A DNA stretch of 64,000 bases from an uncultured Dysgonomonas sp. (GCA_900556485.1 USOX01000001.1:496001-560000); one strand, 5' to 3'. Shown: positions 48,154-56,913, counted from the stretch's first letter. Notes: generated by a model from the letters alone, not told the origin. Made by a program: numbers and translations.

Positions 48154-48485
48154 GGTGTCGGCTTTTTTGCAGCATAGATAATCGGGTTTGGCAAAAATGC
48201 AGATTTCAATATTTTTTTTTCAGCTTTCTAAAAACAGACCTCAACCCCGAAAATTTCTTTTAGATATTTTCTTTTAGTCTTGTTTTGTTTAGTCTTTAGT
48301 ATAGGTATCGGTATGTGTATCGGAGTGTGTATTGTTTGTGTTGTCGGAAGTGTATTAAAAAAGATACACAACTAATGAATAATGAATAATTAAAAATGAA
48401 TAATGAAGCGAAGCAACAAAAGCTCATTTACTCGTAACTCGTAACCTTCGCGACAATTCTTCATTCTTCATTTCTTTTTGCCCTT

Positions 48486-48547
48486 CGCTACCGCGCGAAT
48501 CCTTTCGCGTGGTCAATAAAGTCACGCGATACAATCGCGCGACAGCG
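48486..48547. repeat. REP-like pair, copy F
   Basis: Identical over about 61 bp to copy H at 54342-54402: GCTACCGCGCGAATCCTTTC, a TCAATAAAG spacer, then ACGCGATACAATCGCGCGAC. Confidence 0.8.
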
Positions 48548-48556
48548 AAAGGAGAG

Positions 48557-48671
48557 CCCCCCTCCCTGCTTTCCCAAAATGGGGAGGAGTGGCGCAAAGC
48601 GACAAATATTATAATACTCTCATTTCATCTGGTTTGATCTCCTCCCCATTTTGGGGGAGGTAGGGAGGGGG
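48557..48671. repeat. CCTCCCC-family long palindrome
   Basis: Arms with CCCAAAATGGGGAGGAG on the left and CTCCTCCCCATTTTGGGGGAG on the right (last base set beyond the shared 20), about 50 bp apart. Confidence 0.65.
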
Positions 48672-48768
48672 TGTCTTAAAAAATCTGCATCAAAATGAAA
48701 TTGATTTATCTATGGGGTGAAAGGGTAAGATATTACCTGTTTGTTTAATTTCAAAAATGTATATCGGT

Positions 48769-49176
48769 ATGAAAAAGATTTTGTTCTTTTTGTTTACGGT
48801 TGGCTTGTTTGCGGCAACTGCCAGTGTATCGGCTCAGGCGTCGGCAACACCCAAAGTAATCCTCAATGGCTATTGCGAAAATTTTGATGACTCTTTCTGC
48901 GAGCTTAATGCTTATGGAAGTGTTGGTTGGAAGATCAATTTTGCAATGCGGTCGGATATTCCTGCTACGGCTTGGGAGTGGGAAAAGGTCTCGGGTTCTT
49001 TCATCTTTACTTCGGGTAATGGTGTAACTGCAGAGCCTGTCAACAATGGGGATAAGAATGTATCTCAGGCTGCTACTATCCAGATCAATGGTTCGGGGCA
49101 TATCATGTTCAAAATCAGGGCAAAGAATGCTAATGGCTGGGGACAGTGGAAGTATGTGGGATGGTATCCGAAGTAA
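48769..49176 (+). CDS. Secreted protein of unknown function
   Basis: 135 aa from the ATG at 48769 (MKKILFFLFTVGLF); an ATG four codons upstream is less likely. Signal peptide ends near SVSAQA. The mature part is beta-rich: PKVILNGYCENFDDSFCELN (two Cys likely forming a disulfide), YGSVGWKINFAMRSDIPATA, GSGHIMFKIRAKNANGWGQW. The Trp-rich end resembles an Ig/fibronectin-like domain. No family recognised. A terminator follows at 49189-49223. Confidence 0.6.
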   Translation: MKKILFFLFTVGLFAATASVSAQASATPKVILNGYCENFDDSFCELNAYGSVGWKINFAMRSDIPATAWEWEKVSGSFIFTSGNGVTAEPVNNGDKNVSQAATIQINGSGHIMFKIRAKNANGWGQWKYVGWYPK

Positions 49177-49188
49177 GGGAAATGAACG

Positions 49189-49223
49189 AAAAGACAGGCG
49201 ATAGGTGTATTGCTTGTCTTTTT
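49189..49223 (+). terminator. Terminator after the secreted protein
   Basis: Stem AAAGACAGGC/GCTTGTCTTT (one G-U) with TTTTT at the end. Confidence 0.65.
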
Positions 49224-49301
49224 GTAAATAATTTAATTAAAATTGATGAATTATTTGATAAATTTAATTATATTAGTATTTAGTTTAACTTAAAAAATTG
49301 G

Positions 49302-50714
49302 ATGCTTATGAAGAAATTATTACTCGTATTGTGTGGGGTGTTGTTTGTGTGTTGTGGGGTGTTTGGGCAGGATGTAAAGAGTTTATCAGGACCAACCACT
49401 GTTTCAGCAAAGAGTGTTCATAGATATACATTGTATTTTACTAAAGCATTGGATAGTAACACTAAGTTTTGCTTTGAAGTTATACATGGGTATTTCGGAA
49501 AGCAAAATGGAACAATATCAGTAAAAAAGGAGGCTTATACAGGGGATACTTTCGTAAATATCGATGTTTATTGGGCAGATGTCGAAATAACAGGAGCCTA
49601 TTTATGTGCATATAAAGAATCACATTCAGGAAATAAGGTGTATCTAAGAAATATAAAAGTAACAAAAGATGGTTCTGGGGCTTCCGGCGGTTCCGTTGAA
49701 GGTAATATCGAAGGACCTATTATTTTATATTCATCAGAAATAGGGAAATATAGTTTAGAAGTAGAAACCTCTGATCAGTATGTATGGATTTTTGATTCTA
49801 AGTTTTTGGATAGGGTTAATAATAAATCAAATTACTATTATTCAAAAGAGGAATATTTTCAAGCAAAAAATATATATGGGGTTGAAAAAACTAAAATACG
49901 AGCTTATACACTTGATGCAGCTGGAAATACTAAAAATTTAAGTGATTTTATTGTAACTCTGGTTGGCACTCCTGTCATCCAATCTGCTTCTAAAAATATA
50001 TGTAATGATGAATCTGTTTCATATACTTTAGAGCATTTAGAGTATTTTCCAAATGCTACAATAAGCTGGCAAGCAAGCACAAATATGACTCTTGTTTCAG
50101 GACAGGGAACATCAAATGCAACATTCAAAGGTATTAGTGGTGGCTCTGCTGAGGTAAAAGCTATAGTAAACTATAATGGTAAAGAATATATCGCAGAAAA
50201 TTCTAATGTATGGGTAGGCAGACCTACCACCCCAACCATATCATGCAATGGAGGAACCAGACTTTCTCCAAATTCATCTTATGTACTTACTGCTAAAGCA
50301 GGAGTAGCAGATAGATATACCTGGAATAATGGTTCTTCTGATTACTCTCTTGATGCAACAACAACTACGACTAACGAAAATGGCATGAGAACCGGTTATG
50401 GAAGCCCGGGTATGAGTTCTATGGGAATTATCACATGTGAGGCAACAAATATGTGTGGGACGAGTGCAGCCGGTAGGATAAGGCTTAGCTTTACAGCTCC
50501 GGCATATAAATCAATGAGTGTTCAGGAGGTTAGCGAACCTACACCTATCTCCGTCAAAATCTACTCTTTCCCTACAGGGCGACTCGTATATCAGGATAAG
50601 AAAGCGATTGATTTCAATATCAACAATACAGGGCTTAAGAAAGGAATATATTTCATAGAAAAAACGGATGATTCGGGAAATACAACCACTGAAAAGGTAA
50701 TGAAGACTGACTAA
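49302..50714 (+). CDS. Secreted Ig-like protein with type IX secretion (T9SS) sorting domain
   Basis: 470 aa; an internal ATG at 49308 (MKKLLLVL) is an alternative start. Signal peptide ends near GVFGQD. Several PKD/Ig-like modules follow (TPVIQSASKNICNDESVSYT, ATISWQASTNMTLVSGQGTS, TPTISCNGGTRLSPNSSYVL). The last 75 residues (VKIYSFPTGRLVYQDKKAID, LKKGIYFIEKTDDSGNTTTE, KVMK) are a type A T9SS sorting domain, which sends the protein through the outer membrane and anchors it on the surface. Adhesion or matrix role is likely. A GS-rich hinge (SGASGGSVEG) divides the first two parts. Confidence 0.82.
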   Translation: MLMKKLLLVLCGVLFVCCGVFGQDVKSLSGPTTVSAKSVHRYTLYFTKALDSNTKFCFEVIHGYFGKQNGTISVKKEAYTGDTFVNIDVYWADVEITGAYLCAYKESHSGNKVYLRNIKVTKDGSGASGGSVEGNIEGPIILYSSEIGKYSLEVETSDQYVWIFDSKFLDRVNNKSNYYYSKEEYFQAKNIYGVEKTKIRAYTLDAAGNTKNLSDFIVTLVGTPVIQSASKNICNDESVSYTLEHLEYFPNATISWQASTNMTLVSGQGTSNATFKGISGGSAEVKAIVNYNGKEYIAENSNVWVGRPTTPTISCNGGTRLSPNSSYVLTAKAGVADRYTWNNGSSDYSLDATTTTTNENGMRTGYGSPGMSSMGIITCEATNMCGTSAAGRIRLSFTAPAYKSMSVQEVSEPTPISVKIYSFPTGRLVYQDKKAIDFNINNTGLKKGIYFIEKTDDSGNTTTEKVMKTD

Positions 50715-50745
50715 TTTTCATTTTTTTCGAGCTTAATACATTCTA

Positions 50746-50782
50746 AAAACCCTGCATCTATACCGATTGCAGGGTTTTTTAC
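50746..50782 (+). terminator. Terminator after the T9SS protein
   Basis: Stem AAAAACCCTGCA/TGCAGGGTTTTT with an 11-nt loop and a T run. Confidence 0.8.
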
Positions 50783-50871
50783 TGTTACTAAGTTAATTTA
50801 CCATATATTACAATATTTTTTCATTCTTTTTATAGCCGCAATTTGTTATATACGATGCTAAAAAGAAAGTA

Positions 50872-51840
50872 ATGAAATTTTCTTTGTATTTGTTGAGCCG
50901 TTACAGAGCCCAGCTGATGGGGATTGCTATATTCCTGATATTGGTATATCATATTCCTCATAATTGGTTTTACTTCACATTCTCACTCAAACTATTGAGG
51001 GATTATATTTATTTTGGAGTTGATATTTTCTTCTTCCTTTCGGGGTTTGGTGTGTATTTTGCTTATTATAATGCTCAAAATCTGAAAAATTTTTACTTGC
51101 AACGTATCCGGCGTATTCTTCCTTATTGTTATCCGGTTATGTTGGTAAGTGCGTTTGTGCTTTATTATCTGGGCAGGACGAATATAGTGGAGCTTATAGA
51201 AATGATTTTTGTGGTCGATTTCTGGATAGAGGGCTTTCTTTACGATTGGTTTATCCCTGTTATTTTGTTATTCTATCTGCTGACACCTCCTCTTATTAAG
51301 TTTCTGAAGAAAAACGGATGGCAAAAGCTTTTTGTTATTTATATCTTGTGTAATATCCTGATTTTGTTTCTTTACCAGGATAATAATTCGCTTGTATTGG
51401 CAAGGTTTCCTCTCTATTGTGCCGGTATTGTGTTTGCTGATATGCTGGCTAACGGGCGCGAAATAAAGAGCCGCTATTTATTTATGGCTGTCGGTGTCGG
51501 GCTTCTATTATTGGGTGTTAACTATTGGTTCGGAATAACAGGTAATATTCATTGGGAGTATTATTCTCACTATACAGCTTTTTTCTTTTTGGTGCCTCCC
51601 ATTTGCTTATTCATCGCTAAGATTTTTTCGCTGACGCGCTATTACGATTTTCCGTTTCTTGCATTTTTGGGGAGGTATAGCCTTTGTATTTATATTATTC
51701 ACCTGCGGGTGTTATTTGCTGCTGATGTGTTGATAACTAACAGGTTGTTGGCTACAGTTTGTGTATTTGTTATATCGATAGCGTTGGCATATGTATGGCA
51801 AAATCTGGTTTCTGCGATATTGAAACGATATTGGAAATAG
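50872..51840 (+). CDS. Membrane acyltransferase 3 (OafA-like)
   Basis: 322 aa with about ten membrane helices. The catalytic His region is AIFLILVYHIPHN, followed by YFGVDIFFFLSGFGVYFAYY and RIRRILPYCYPVM, the standard acyltransferase-3 blocks. The typical N-terminal Arg motif is altered. It likely O-acetylates a polysaccharide or peptidoglycan precursor. It follows the T9SS gene after a terminator and precedes a hypothetical gene; not closely similar to the tandem phage pair. Confidence 0.8.
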   Translation: MKFSLYLLSRYRAQLMGIAIFLILVYHIPHNWFYFTFSLKLLRDYIYFGVDIFFFLSGFGVYFAYYNAQNLKNFYLQRIRRILPYCYPVMLVSAFVLYYLGRTNIVELIEMIFVVDFWIEGFLYDWFIPVILLFYLLTPPLIKFLKKNGWQKLFVIYILCNILILFLYQDNNSLVLARFPLYCAGIVFADMLANGREIKSRYLFMAVGVGLLLLGVNYWFGITGNIHWEYYSHYTAFFFLVPPICLFIAKIFSLTRYYDFPFLAFLGRYSLCIYIIHLRVLFAADVLITNRLLATVCVFVISIALAYVWQNLVSAILKRYWK

Positions 51841-51884
51841 GATAATAGGGTGGTGGCTGTGGTTTTCTTGTTAACTAAAATCCC

Positions 51885-51892
51885 TATATTTG
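51885..51892 (+). promoter_or_regulatory. Promoter for the gene at 51913
   Basis: TATATTTG, perfect -7 element, 20 bp before the ATG at 51913; it lies after the upstream candidate start at 51850 and so argues for the later one. Confidence 0.55.
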
Positions 51893-51912
51893 TAAAAAAA
51901 GCCTCGACACGT

Positions 51913-52593
51913 ATGCTGACACCACTAGCCACTGATTACCTCCGACGACAGACACGCGACACGAAATGGTATGCCGATGAGGATAGTACGGTGGAATACT
52001 TTATCGGTCAGGATGTGGAGGATACAAACTTTTTGCTCGAACTGCAACTCGAATATTCCGGTTATGTGCTGAAGATAAAGGGACGGGAAAGGGATGCTTT
52101 CTACCTTACTCTGTTTTCGGCTAAGGATATAAAGAATAATAAGCCAATGCATTATGAGGAGGCGGAAGGTCTTCGCTTGTTTCAGACAGAAGGGTTTGGC
52201 ACGGCTCAGTTTGGGTTTTATATTACTGATAAGGGCGAAATAGTGATTTATGGCTATGAGACCAGAGGCAAAATTGTGCCTGTTGCTACTTCGGTAGAAA
52301 AACTGATAGAGAGGCAGGCTATGGCTGATGACCTTGCACGCAAAAATATCGTTTCCAATAACTTCTATAGGGTGGAGGATGGCGAAAAGATGAAGCAATA
52401 CCTGATGAGGGCAGGGACGAAAATCAATGACTGTAGCGACCGTTATGATAGCTGGTATAAGGCAAAGGACTGTTACCTGAACCTTGGGCCTATGTTTGAT
52501 GGAAGTGCGCATTGCCTGGGTATTTATACCAAAGAGGGAATTGTGGACAAGAAGCTGATGGAGACGCTGCGAGGTAATGGAATGAGGAATTAA
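51913..52593 (+). CDS. Hypothetical cytoplasmic protein
   Basis: 226 aa from the ATG at 51913 (MLTPLATDYLRRQTRDT), chosen because the promoter lies just upstream. No signal peptide. The body is alpha/beta: DVEDTNFLLELQLEYSGYVL, FGTAQFGFYITDKGEIVIYG, a helical middle (SVEKLIERQAMADDLARKNI), then CSDRYDSWYKAKDCYLNLGP. No family recognised. Its last residues (NGMRN) come from the AT-rich repeat word GGAATGAGGAATT that begins the intergenic space. Confidence 0.55.
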   Translation: MLTPLATDYLRRQTRDTKWYADEDSTVEYFIGQDVEDTNFLLELQLEYSGYVLKIKGRERDAFYLTLFSAKDIKNNKPMHYEEAEGLRLFQTEGFGTAQFGFYITDKGEIVIYGYETRGKIVPVATSVEKLIERQAMADDLARKNIVSNNFYRVEDGEKMKQYLMRAGTKINDCSDRYDSWYKAKDCYLNLGPMFDGSAHCLGIYTKEGIVDKKLMETLRGNGMRN

Positions 52594-52628
52594 AAATGAA
52601 TAATGAAGAATTGAAAATATAAAATACC

Positions 52629-52692
52629 TCTGCTACCGCGCGATTGTATCGCGTGGTCTTATATTTCCACGCGATACAATCGCGCGGTAGCA
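52629..52692. repeat. REP-like pair, copy G
   Basis: Two units in inverted orientation, TGCTACCGCGCGATTGTATC with GCGTGG, and CCACGCGATACAATCGCGCG with GTAGCA; together they form a near-perfect 60-bp palindrome. Confidence 0.8.
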
Positions 52693-52813
52693 ACGTAACA
52701 GGAAAAACTCCGTGCAACTCCTTTTTCCGTGGTTAACTCATTATGTTAATGTAAGGTTTTAAGAAAGGATGCATAATAGACAACATAAATACTTCAAAAA
52801 CTAACTACATACA

Positions 52814-53293
52814 ATGAAAAAGACAGGATTTTTATTTATTTCGTTAATCTTAATTTTACTTACTGCCTGTGGCGGAAGTACACCTAAAGAGACTCCCAAC
52901 AATATAAACCGTAAAAACATTGTCGGAAAATGGAAAGCTATTTCTCTGGAAATAAGAGACCTGCCTCCGCTTGTGGAAGAGCATATGGGTAAGGATGACC
53001 TGAAGCAAATGTTGAATTCGAACAATATGGATTCTGTATGGATTGAGTTTAAAGGCGATAATACATTTACGATGTCGGAGAGGCAAAGGGAATCTTTTAA
53101 AGGGAAATGGAAAATGACAAGGCGGAAAATGGAGCTGGAAAATTCGGAAATAACTATTTCGGTGAAAGTTTTGTCGCTGTCGAAAAAGGAGATGGAATTG
53201 GATTTTGCTCCTTTTTATCAGGAACAAATGCCTATGGTGAAGAATTTTTTTGGTAAAGCAAAAATCGTTTTATCATTCGAAAGGGTGGAGTAA
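52814..53293 (+). CDS. Lipoprotein, lipocalin-like
   Basis: 159 aa. Signal peptide 1-18 with lipobox LLTAC; the mature protein starts C-GGSTPKETPN. The core NIVGKWKAISLEIRDL, then SVWIEFKGDNTFTMSERQRE, SFKGKWKMTRRKMELEN and LSLSKKEMELDFAPF is the classic Bacteroidetes lipocalin-like pattern (G-x-W then strands). A ligand is unknown. It precedes another lipoprotein by 31 bp, which suggests an operon. Confidence 0.75.
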   Translation: MKKTGFLFISLILILLTACGGSTPKETPNNINRKNIVGKWKAISLEIRDLPPLVEEHMGKDDLKQMLNSNNMDSVWIEFKGDNTFTMSERQRESFKGKWKMTRRKMELENSEITISVKVLSLSKKEMELDFAPFYQEQMPMVKNFFGKAKIVLSFERVE

Positions 53294-53324
53294 GGAATGA
53301 AGAATTAAAAATGAAGAGTGAAAA

Positions 53325-54008
53325 ATGAGATATTTATTATATAGTTTTTGTGTGGCAATTACTTTTATTGCCTGCAATCCATCTAAATCGTATGAACTGA
53401 CAGAGAGGGAAAAGCATTTGTGCGACTCGTTGAAAATAGATCAGGAAATAATAAAAGAGTTGAGAGAGGTAAGTGCAAGTAATGTGGAGGCTTTCCATTA
53501 TTCGCTGTCGAGGATGTATAGCGAGGGTAAAGAGATAGAACTGGATCCTGTTTATCTGGAAGGATTGGTGTTTGATGAGAAGCACTCGGAATCGTACGAA
53601 ACGGTGTTTGCGTTGAAGGATAAGTTCAGAGCGAAGGGGTATTCTATATTCCTGCTCGATAATAATTTTGATATTGGTGGTAAAGCGGATCGTCTGGCTA
53701 TTCTGAAAACTACTGATAAGTATGAGATACTGAGTAATATACGGACGAATGGTGCCAATTACAATATTGACCCTGACAGCCTGATTACGATAATCAAGGA
53801 TTTTGATAAGAAATACTCGCTCGAACTTATCGGCGCTTCGGGCGACTGGTGCGAGTTTATCGTACATAACGAAAAAACTGATTGGCGGCAGTTGGCTAAG
53901 GAGGCTTATGCTGTTTGTCCCGATATAGTGGATCAGGGAACGGGTACGATACTGGCACTGGAAAGGGAGTTGAGGATGACGAAAAGGCTTTATTTTTGGT
54001 GGGATTAG
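53325..54008 (+). CDS. Lipoprotein with DUF4253 domain
   Basis: 227 aa. Signal peptide 1-16 with lipobox TFIAC. The DUF4253 domain occupies about residues 90-227: KGYSIFLLDNNFDIGGKADR, DKYEILSNIRTNGANYNIDP, and the diagnostic end SGDWCEFIVHNEKTDWRQLA, AYAVCPDIVDQGTGTIL, LYFWWD. DUF4253 proteins have no known function; most are cytoplasmic, so a lipidated form is of note. Probably co-transcribed with the upstream lipocalin-like gene. Confidence 0.78.
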   Translation: MRYLLYSFCVAITFIACNPSKSYELTEREKHLCDSLKIDQEIIKELREVSASNVEAFHYSLSRMYSEGKEIELDPVYLEGLVFDEKHSESYETVFALKDKFRAKGYSIFLLDNNFDIGGKADRLAILKTTDKYEILSNIRTNGANYNIDPDSLITIIKDFDKKYSLELIGASGDWCEFIVHNEKTDWRQLAKEAYAVCPDIVDQGTGTILALERELRMTKRLYFWWD

Positions 54009-54120
54009 GACGATATAAAGTAGAGGATTAGTTATAATTCTCTACTTTTTTATATAAGAGCGATTCTTATTTCTAATTTCGAAGCCTTTGCATATTACTG
54101 TCGCGCCCTCCCGGGCTTGC

Positions 54121-54152
54121 CCTTCATTTTGGCATTGCCCAAAACGAAAAGG
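54121..54152 (+). repeat. CTT-arm repeat, internally deleted copy
   Basis: CCTTCATTTTGGCATTGCCC followed by AAAACGAAAAGG; only the two arms and a few core bases are left. Confidence 0.5.
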
Positions 54153-54340
54153 CTAGTGCTAAGCCCCTCAGCGACCTGTTATCGGTTTGCCGTCTGAATC
54201 AAACCTACGGGCTGTCGCCCCGTTTGATTCTACGCCGCCTTCACCGGACAGGTGCCCGCTTGCGGAGCTTTATGCACAGGAGGCTGTCGCACGATTAGGT
54301 TTTATCTATGGAGATACCATTTTTTAATAAAAAAGCTGTC

Positions 54341-54404
54341 GCTGCTACCGCGCGAATCCTTTCGCGTGGTCAATAAAGTCACGCGATACAATCGCGCGAC
54401 AGCG
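54341..54404. repeat. REP-like pair, copy H
   Basis: Identical over about 61 bp with copy F (48486), indicating recent spread. Confidence 0.8.
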
Positions 54405-54485
54405 AGGGGATTATGAGTTATAAATTATGAGATATGAGTTATGGGTTATAATCGTCGATTCATAACCCATAATTCATAACTTATT

Positions 54486-55625
54486 TCACTTGTTTTTTTT
54501 GCGTAAAAATATTTTTGCCAGATATTTGCGAACCGGCTCATCGTAAAGCTTAAGGCAGGCATAGGCTAATGCAATACTTCCTAAAACTAAAGCTATGGCT
54601 CCGGGTAAGGACTCTACGAATGTGAGGTTGTTGTTTTTTACCCATGCATAATATATGTAGATGAAAGGGTAATGCACCATGTATAAAGGATAGGATATAT
54701 CTCCTAAAAATTTGCATATGCGAACTGTGTATTTGTCTGTAGTTTTGCCCGAAGCGCCTAAGAAAACGATAAGCGGGAAGAATGCAACACAGCACAGCGT
54801 GTCATATATTCCGTTCATCCAGAGGTGTTCGGCTCCTCCTATACGGGGAACGGCCAACAAAGCAATTACGAGTAAACTACATATCCAAAAAGCTCCTTTT
54901 ATATTAACCGGCTTAAAGATGCGGGATAAGAGCAGACCTGCCGAGAAAGAGAAAAGCAAACGGAAGAAACCTCCGGTAAATTCTGTTCCTGTCAGCTGGA
55001 ATCCGGCGCATATATCTCCATAAGGTCCGAATATGGCAAATGTAGCTAATCCGCATCCTGCAAGGATAACCAATGCCGTAAGGGCTATGGTAGGAAGCCT
55101 GCGAATGATGAGGGCATAGAGGATATTTCCGATATATTCGAAAAATAAAGACCATGTAGGCCCGTTGAGAGGATACATTTCGCCTAAGCCTCTGACTTCT
55201 AATCCCGGAGTAGATGGCAGCATCAGAGCGTTAGCTAATGTGGCAACTAAAAGCGCGCCTATGGTAACTTGCGAAACATCCCATACCGAACACTCCTGAA
55301 GATAGAAGGTAAGCCCTCCTATGATGGCTCCTATGACTACCATGGGTTGAAGGCGTATGATACGGCGTTTGATAAAGTCTATTGTTTTCATGGTTTTCCA
55401 GCGGTCGTCGTAAGCGTATCCTACTACAAAGCCGGATAGTATAAAGAAAAAATCCACGGCCAGATAGCCATGGTTTATGCCTTGATCGAGGTGGCTTGTT
55501 GCAAAAGCCTCGAATAAATGAAAACAAACGACTGTAATAGCTGCTATTCCACGCAATCCGTCGAGGATATTATAATGTGGTTTTGTATCTGCAAATGCAG
55601 CAGATGAAATCTGTTTTTCTGACAT
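54486..55625 (-). CDS. Membrane acyltransferase 4 (OafA/acyltransferase-3)
   Basis: 379 aa, ten to eleven membrane helices. N-terminal NILDGLRGIAAITVVCFHLF contains the family Arg and catalytic His, and NHGYLAVDFFFILSGFVVGY the second block; RIIRLQPMVVIGAI, NGPTWSLFFEYIGNILYALI and FLGDISYPLYMVHYPF complete the family signature. It transfers acetyl groups to surface glycans. Its closest relatives are probably chromosomal O-antigen or capsule acetylases, not the phage pair. It stands alone between two repeat-rich gaps. Confidence 0.88.
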   Translation of the reverse strand: MSEKQISSAAFADTKPHYNILDGLRGIAAITVVCFHLFEAFATSHLDQGINHGYLAVDFFFILSGFVVGYAYDDRWKTMKTIDFIKRRIIRLQPMVVIGAIIGGLTFYLQECSVWDVSQVTIGALLVATLANALMLPSTPGLEVRGLGEMYPLNGPTWSLFFEYIGNILYALIIRRLPTIALTALVILAGCGLATFAIFGPYGDICAGFQLTGTEFTGGFFRLLFSFSAGLLLSRIFKPVNIKGAFWICSLLVIALLAVPRIGGAEHLWMNGIYDTLCCVAFFPLIVFLGASGKTTDKYTVRICKFLGDISYPLYMVHYPFIYIYYAWVKNNNLTFVESLPGAIALVLGSIALAYACLKLYDEPVRKYLAKIFLRKKNK

Positions 55626-55802
55626 TAAGGGTATGTGTTGATTATCAGGTTTTTCTTATAAAGAATATCTTATATGTAAGTTTCTGTCTTTCGTGCACAA
55701 AAGTATGAATAATGAGACAGATACAGTAAGTTAAATTTGATAAAAGTAGTAAATAATTGTTAATGAGTTAGGGGGATGCTGCGCACAATCAAAGATTGCT
55801 TG

Positions 55803-55848
55803 CCTTACTTTTGACTCGCCTTCGCTTCGTCGAACGGTGTTTGGCCAA
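55803..55848 (+). repeat. CTT-arm repeat, truncated copy
   Basis: CCTTACTTTTGACTCGCCTT and the CGTCGAACGGTGTTTGGCC core are intact; the right arm is replaced by the start of REP-like copy I. Confidence 0.6.
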
Positions 55849-55853
55849 ATTTT

Positions 55854-55882
55854 CACGCTGTCGCGCGATTGAATCGCGTGAC
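55854..55882. repeat. REP-like palindrome, copy I
   Basis: CTGTCGCGCGATTGAATCGC followed by GTGACTTAA; joined directly to the truncated repeat on its left. Confidence 0.65.
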
Positions 55883-55931
55883 TTAATTCACCTGATGTTT
55901 GGCGTTGGCTTTGCCTGCGTCATTATTAATA

Positions 55932-56023
55932 GCAAGGTTTTACCTTGCGAAAAGCGAAGCTTTTTTCTAACACGACATAGGTAAAACCTATGCCGAACAC
56001 CCTCATCTCATCGGGGGTGAGAT
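55932..56023. repeat. Row of four short hairpins
   Basis: GCAAGGT/ACCTTGC (55932-55948), GAAAAGC/GCTTTTTTC (55949-55967), CATAGGT/ACCTATG (55976-55992) and ATCTCA/TGAGAT (56005-56023), with almost no spacing. Confidence 0.55.
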
Positions 56024-56101
56024 AACAAAAGAAACGCACAACCAATATTAGCTGTACGTTTTCTTCATTTTTCAAATATCATGAACTTAGACAATATAAT
56101 A

Positions 56102-56719
56102 TTAGAGTGGTAGCCCTTGGGTATCTTTTTCTTCTTTTTTGAACATTTTAGTAAGGCTGTATTTATACACAGGTCCTTTATCGTGCCCCATAAACACCAG
56201 CTTGGCCTGTATATAATATTCGAATCCTTCTTCATATTCAAGACCTTCGAATCCTTCTTCGGGAATGATGAACCATTCATCTTTAGCCATATATCGTACA
56301 AAGAAAGATGTTGCCTCGGTTCCTATAGGGCGTTTGGAGGCTATGATCATATGTGCTGCCTGTTCCGGAATATTTTCGGAAGTTTTTTGTGTTTTTGATA
56401 TTATTTCCAACAGTTTACACTTGTGTGTAGGGGCATCCATAATACTTCCGTTGTGCCACTTTTTTCGTTCTACTTCGAGTACATATTCGTATCCGTCTTC
56501 ATGCTCAAAACCTTCGATATATTCCAGACTTGCCCAATCGGTTGATCCTTCTTTTTTTGCAAAATAGGGATAGGTAAGTTCATTACCGTTTTCTACCTGC
56601 TTTACTGAAGCGATGGTCACAGTAAATATCTGAGTGTCGTTGTCATCGTCGTCAGAACAGGAAGTGAATCCTCCGAATACTAGTGGTAGAAGTAAAAGGA
56701 AGAATAAAGTTTTTTTCAT
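56102..56719 (-). CDS. Lipoprotein with two DUF4377 domains
   Basis: 205 aa from the ATG at 56719 (MKKTLFFLLLLP); the upstream in-frame ATG adds 21 residues not typical of a signal peptide. Lipobox GGFTSC; the mature start C-SDDDDNDTQ is a strong surface-export signal. Two DUF4377 repeats: TIASVKQVENGNELTYPYF then WASLEYIEGFEHEDGYEYVL, and HMIIASKRPIGTEATSF then FIIPEEGFEGLEYEEGFEYY. Each ends with a strand of the form Y-x-L-x-x-x. DUF4377 is found in HslJ-like lipoproteins and is otherwise uncharacterised. Confidence 0.75.
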   Translation of the reverse strand: MKKTLFFLLLLPLVFGGFTSCSDDDDNDTQIFTVTIASVKQVENGNELTYPYFAKKEGSTDWASLEYIEGFEHEDGYEYVLEVERKKWHNGSIMDAPTHKCKLLEIISKTQKTSENIPEQAAHMIIASKRPIGTEATSFFVRYMAKDEWFIIPEEGFEGLEYEEGFEYYIQAKLVFMGHDKGPVYKYSLTKMFKKEEKDTQGLPL

Positions 56720-56913
56720 TGTTTTAAATTTAGGAGTTATTATATTCTTAATTAATATGGTTTCCTTTATCGGCTTTGGCATTTATATATAAGATGTAAT
56801 ATTGATACTGAAAGCTGCATTCGAAATAAAATAAAAAAGATGGGCTGCGACATCTTTGTCTGCAGCCCATCTTACATCTAAGTTTTATTTAAAAGAGTGA
56901 TTTCAGAATAATT

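Larger units (their letters stand above)
48154..48768. other. Intergenic region dense in repeats
   Basis: Holds AT-rich words (48368-48405), REP-like copy F (48486-48547) and a GC-rich CCTCCCC palindrome (about 48557-48671). No gene is seen. This is the left-to-right end of the phage module. Confidence 0.6.
54009..54485. other. Intergenic region made of repeats
   Basis: Contains a deleted copy of the CTT-arm repeat (54121-54152) flanked by TACTGTCGCGCCCTCCCGGG, an imperfect GC-rich stretch (54160-54290), REP-like copy H, and AT-rich palindromes (54411-54480). No gene. Confidence 0.6.
55626..56101. other. Intergenic region with truncated repeats and four stacked small hairpins
   Basis: Holds a truncated CTT-arm repeat (55803-55848), REP-like copy I (55854-55882), and four short hairpins in a row (55932-56023). 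No gene. Confidence 0.55.

Noticed and set aside
34841..48547. REP-like sequences on both sides of the phage module as attachment sites
   Set aside because: The same sequence occurs at several places outside and inside the module, so it is an interspersed repeat and not a specific att pair.
51925..52512. 195-codon minus-strand frame opposite the gene at 51913
   Set aside because: A promoter and a better balanced product support the plus strand.
53337..53867. 176-codon minus-strand frame opposite the DUF4253 lipoprotein
   Set aside because: The plus strand has signal peptide, lipobox and domain motifs; the minus frame has none.
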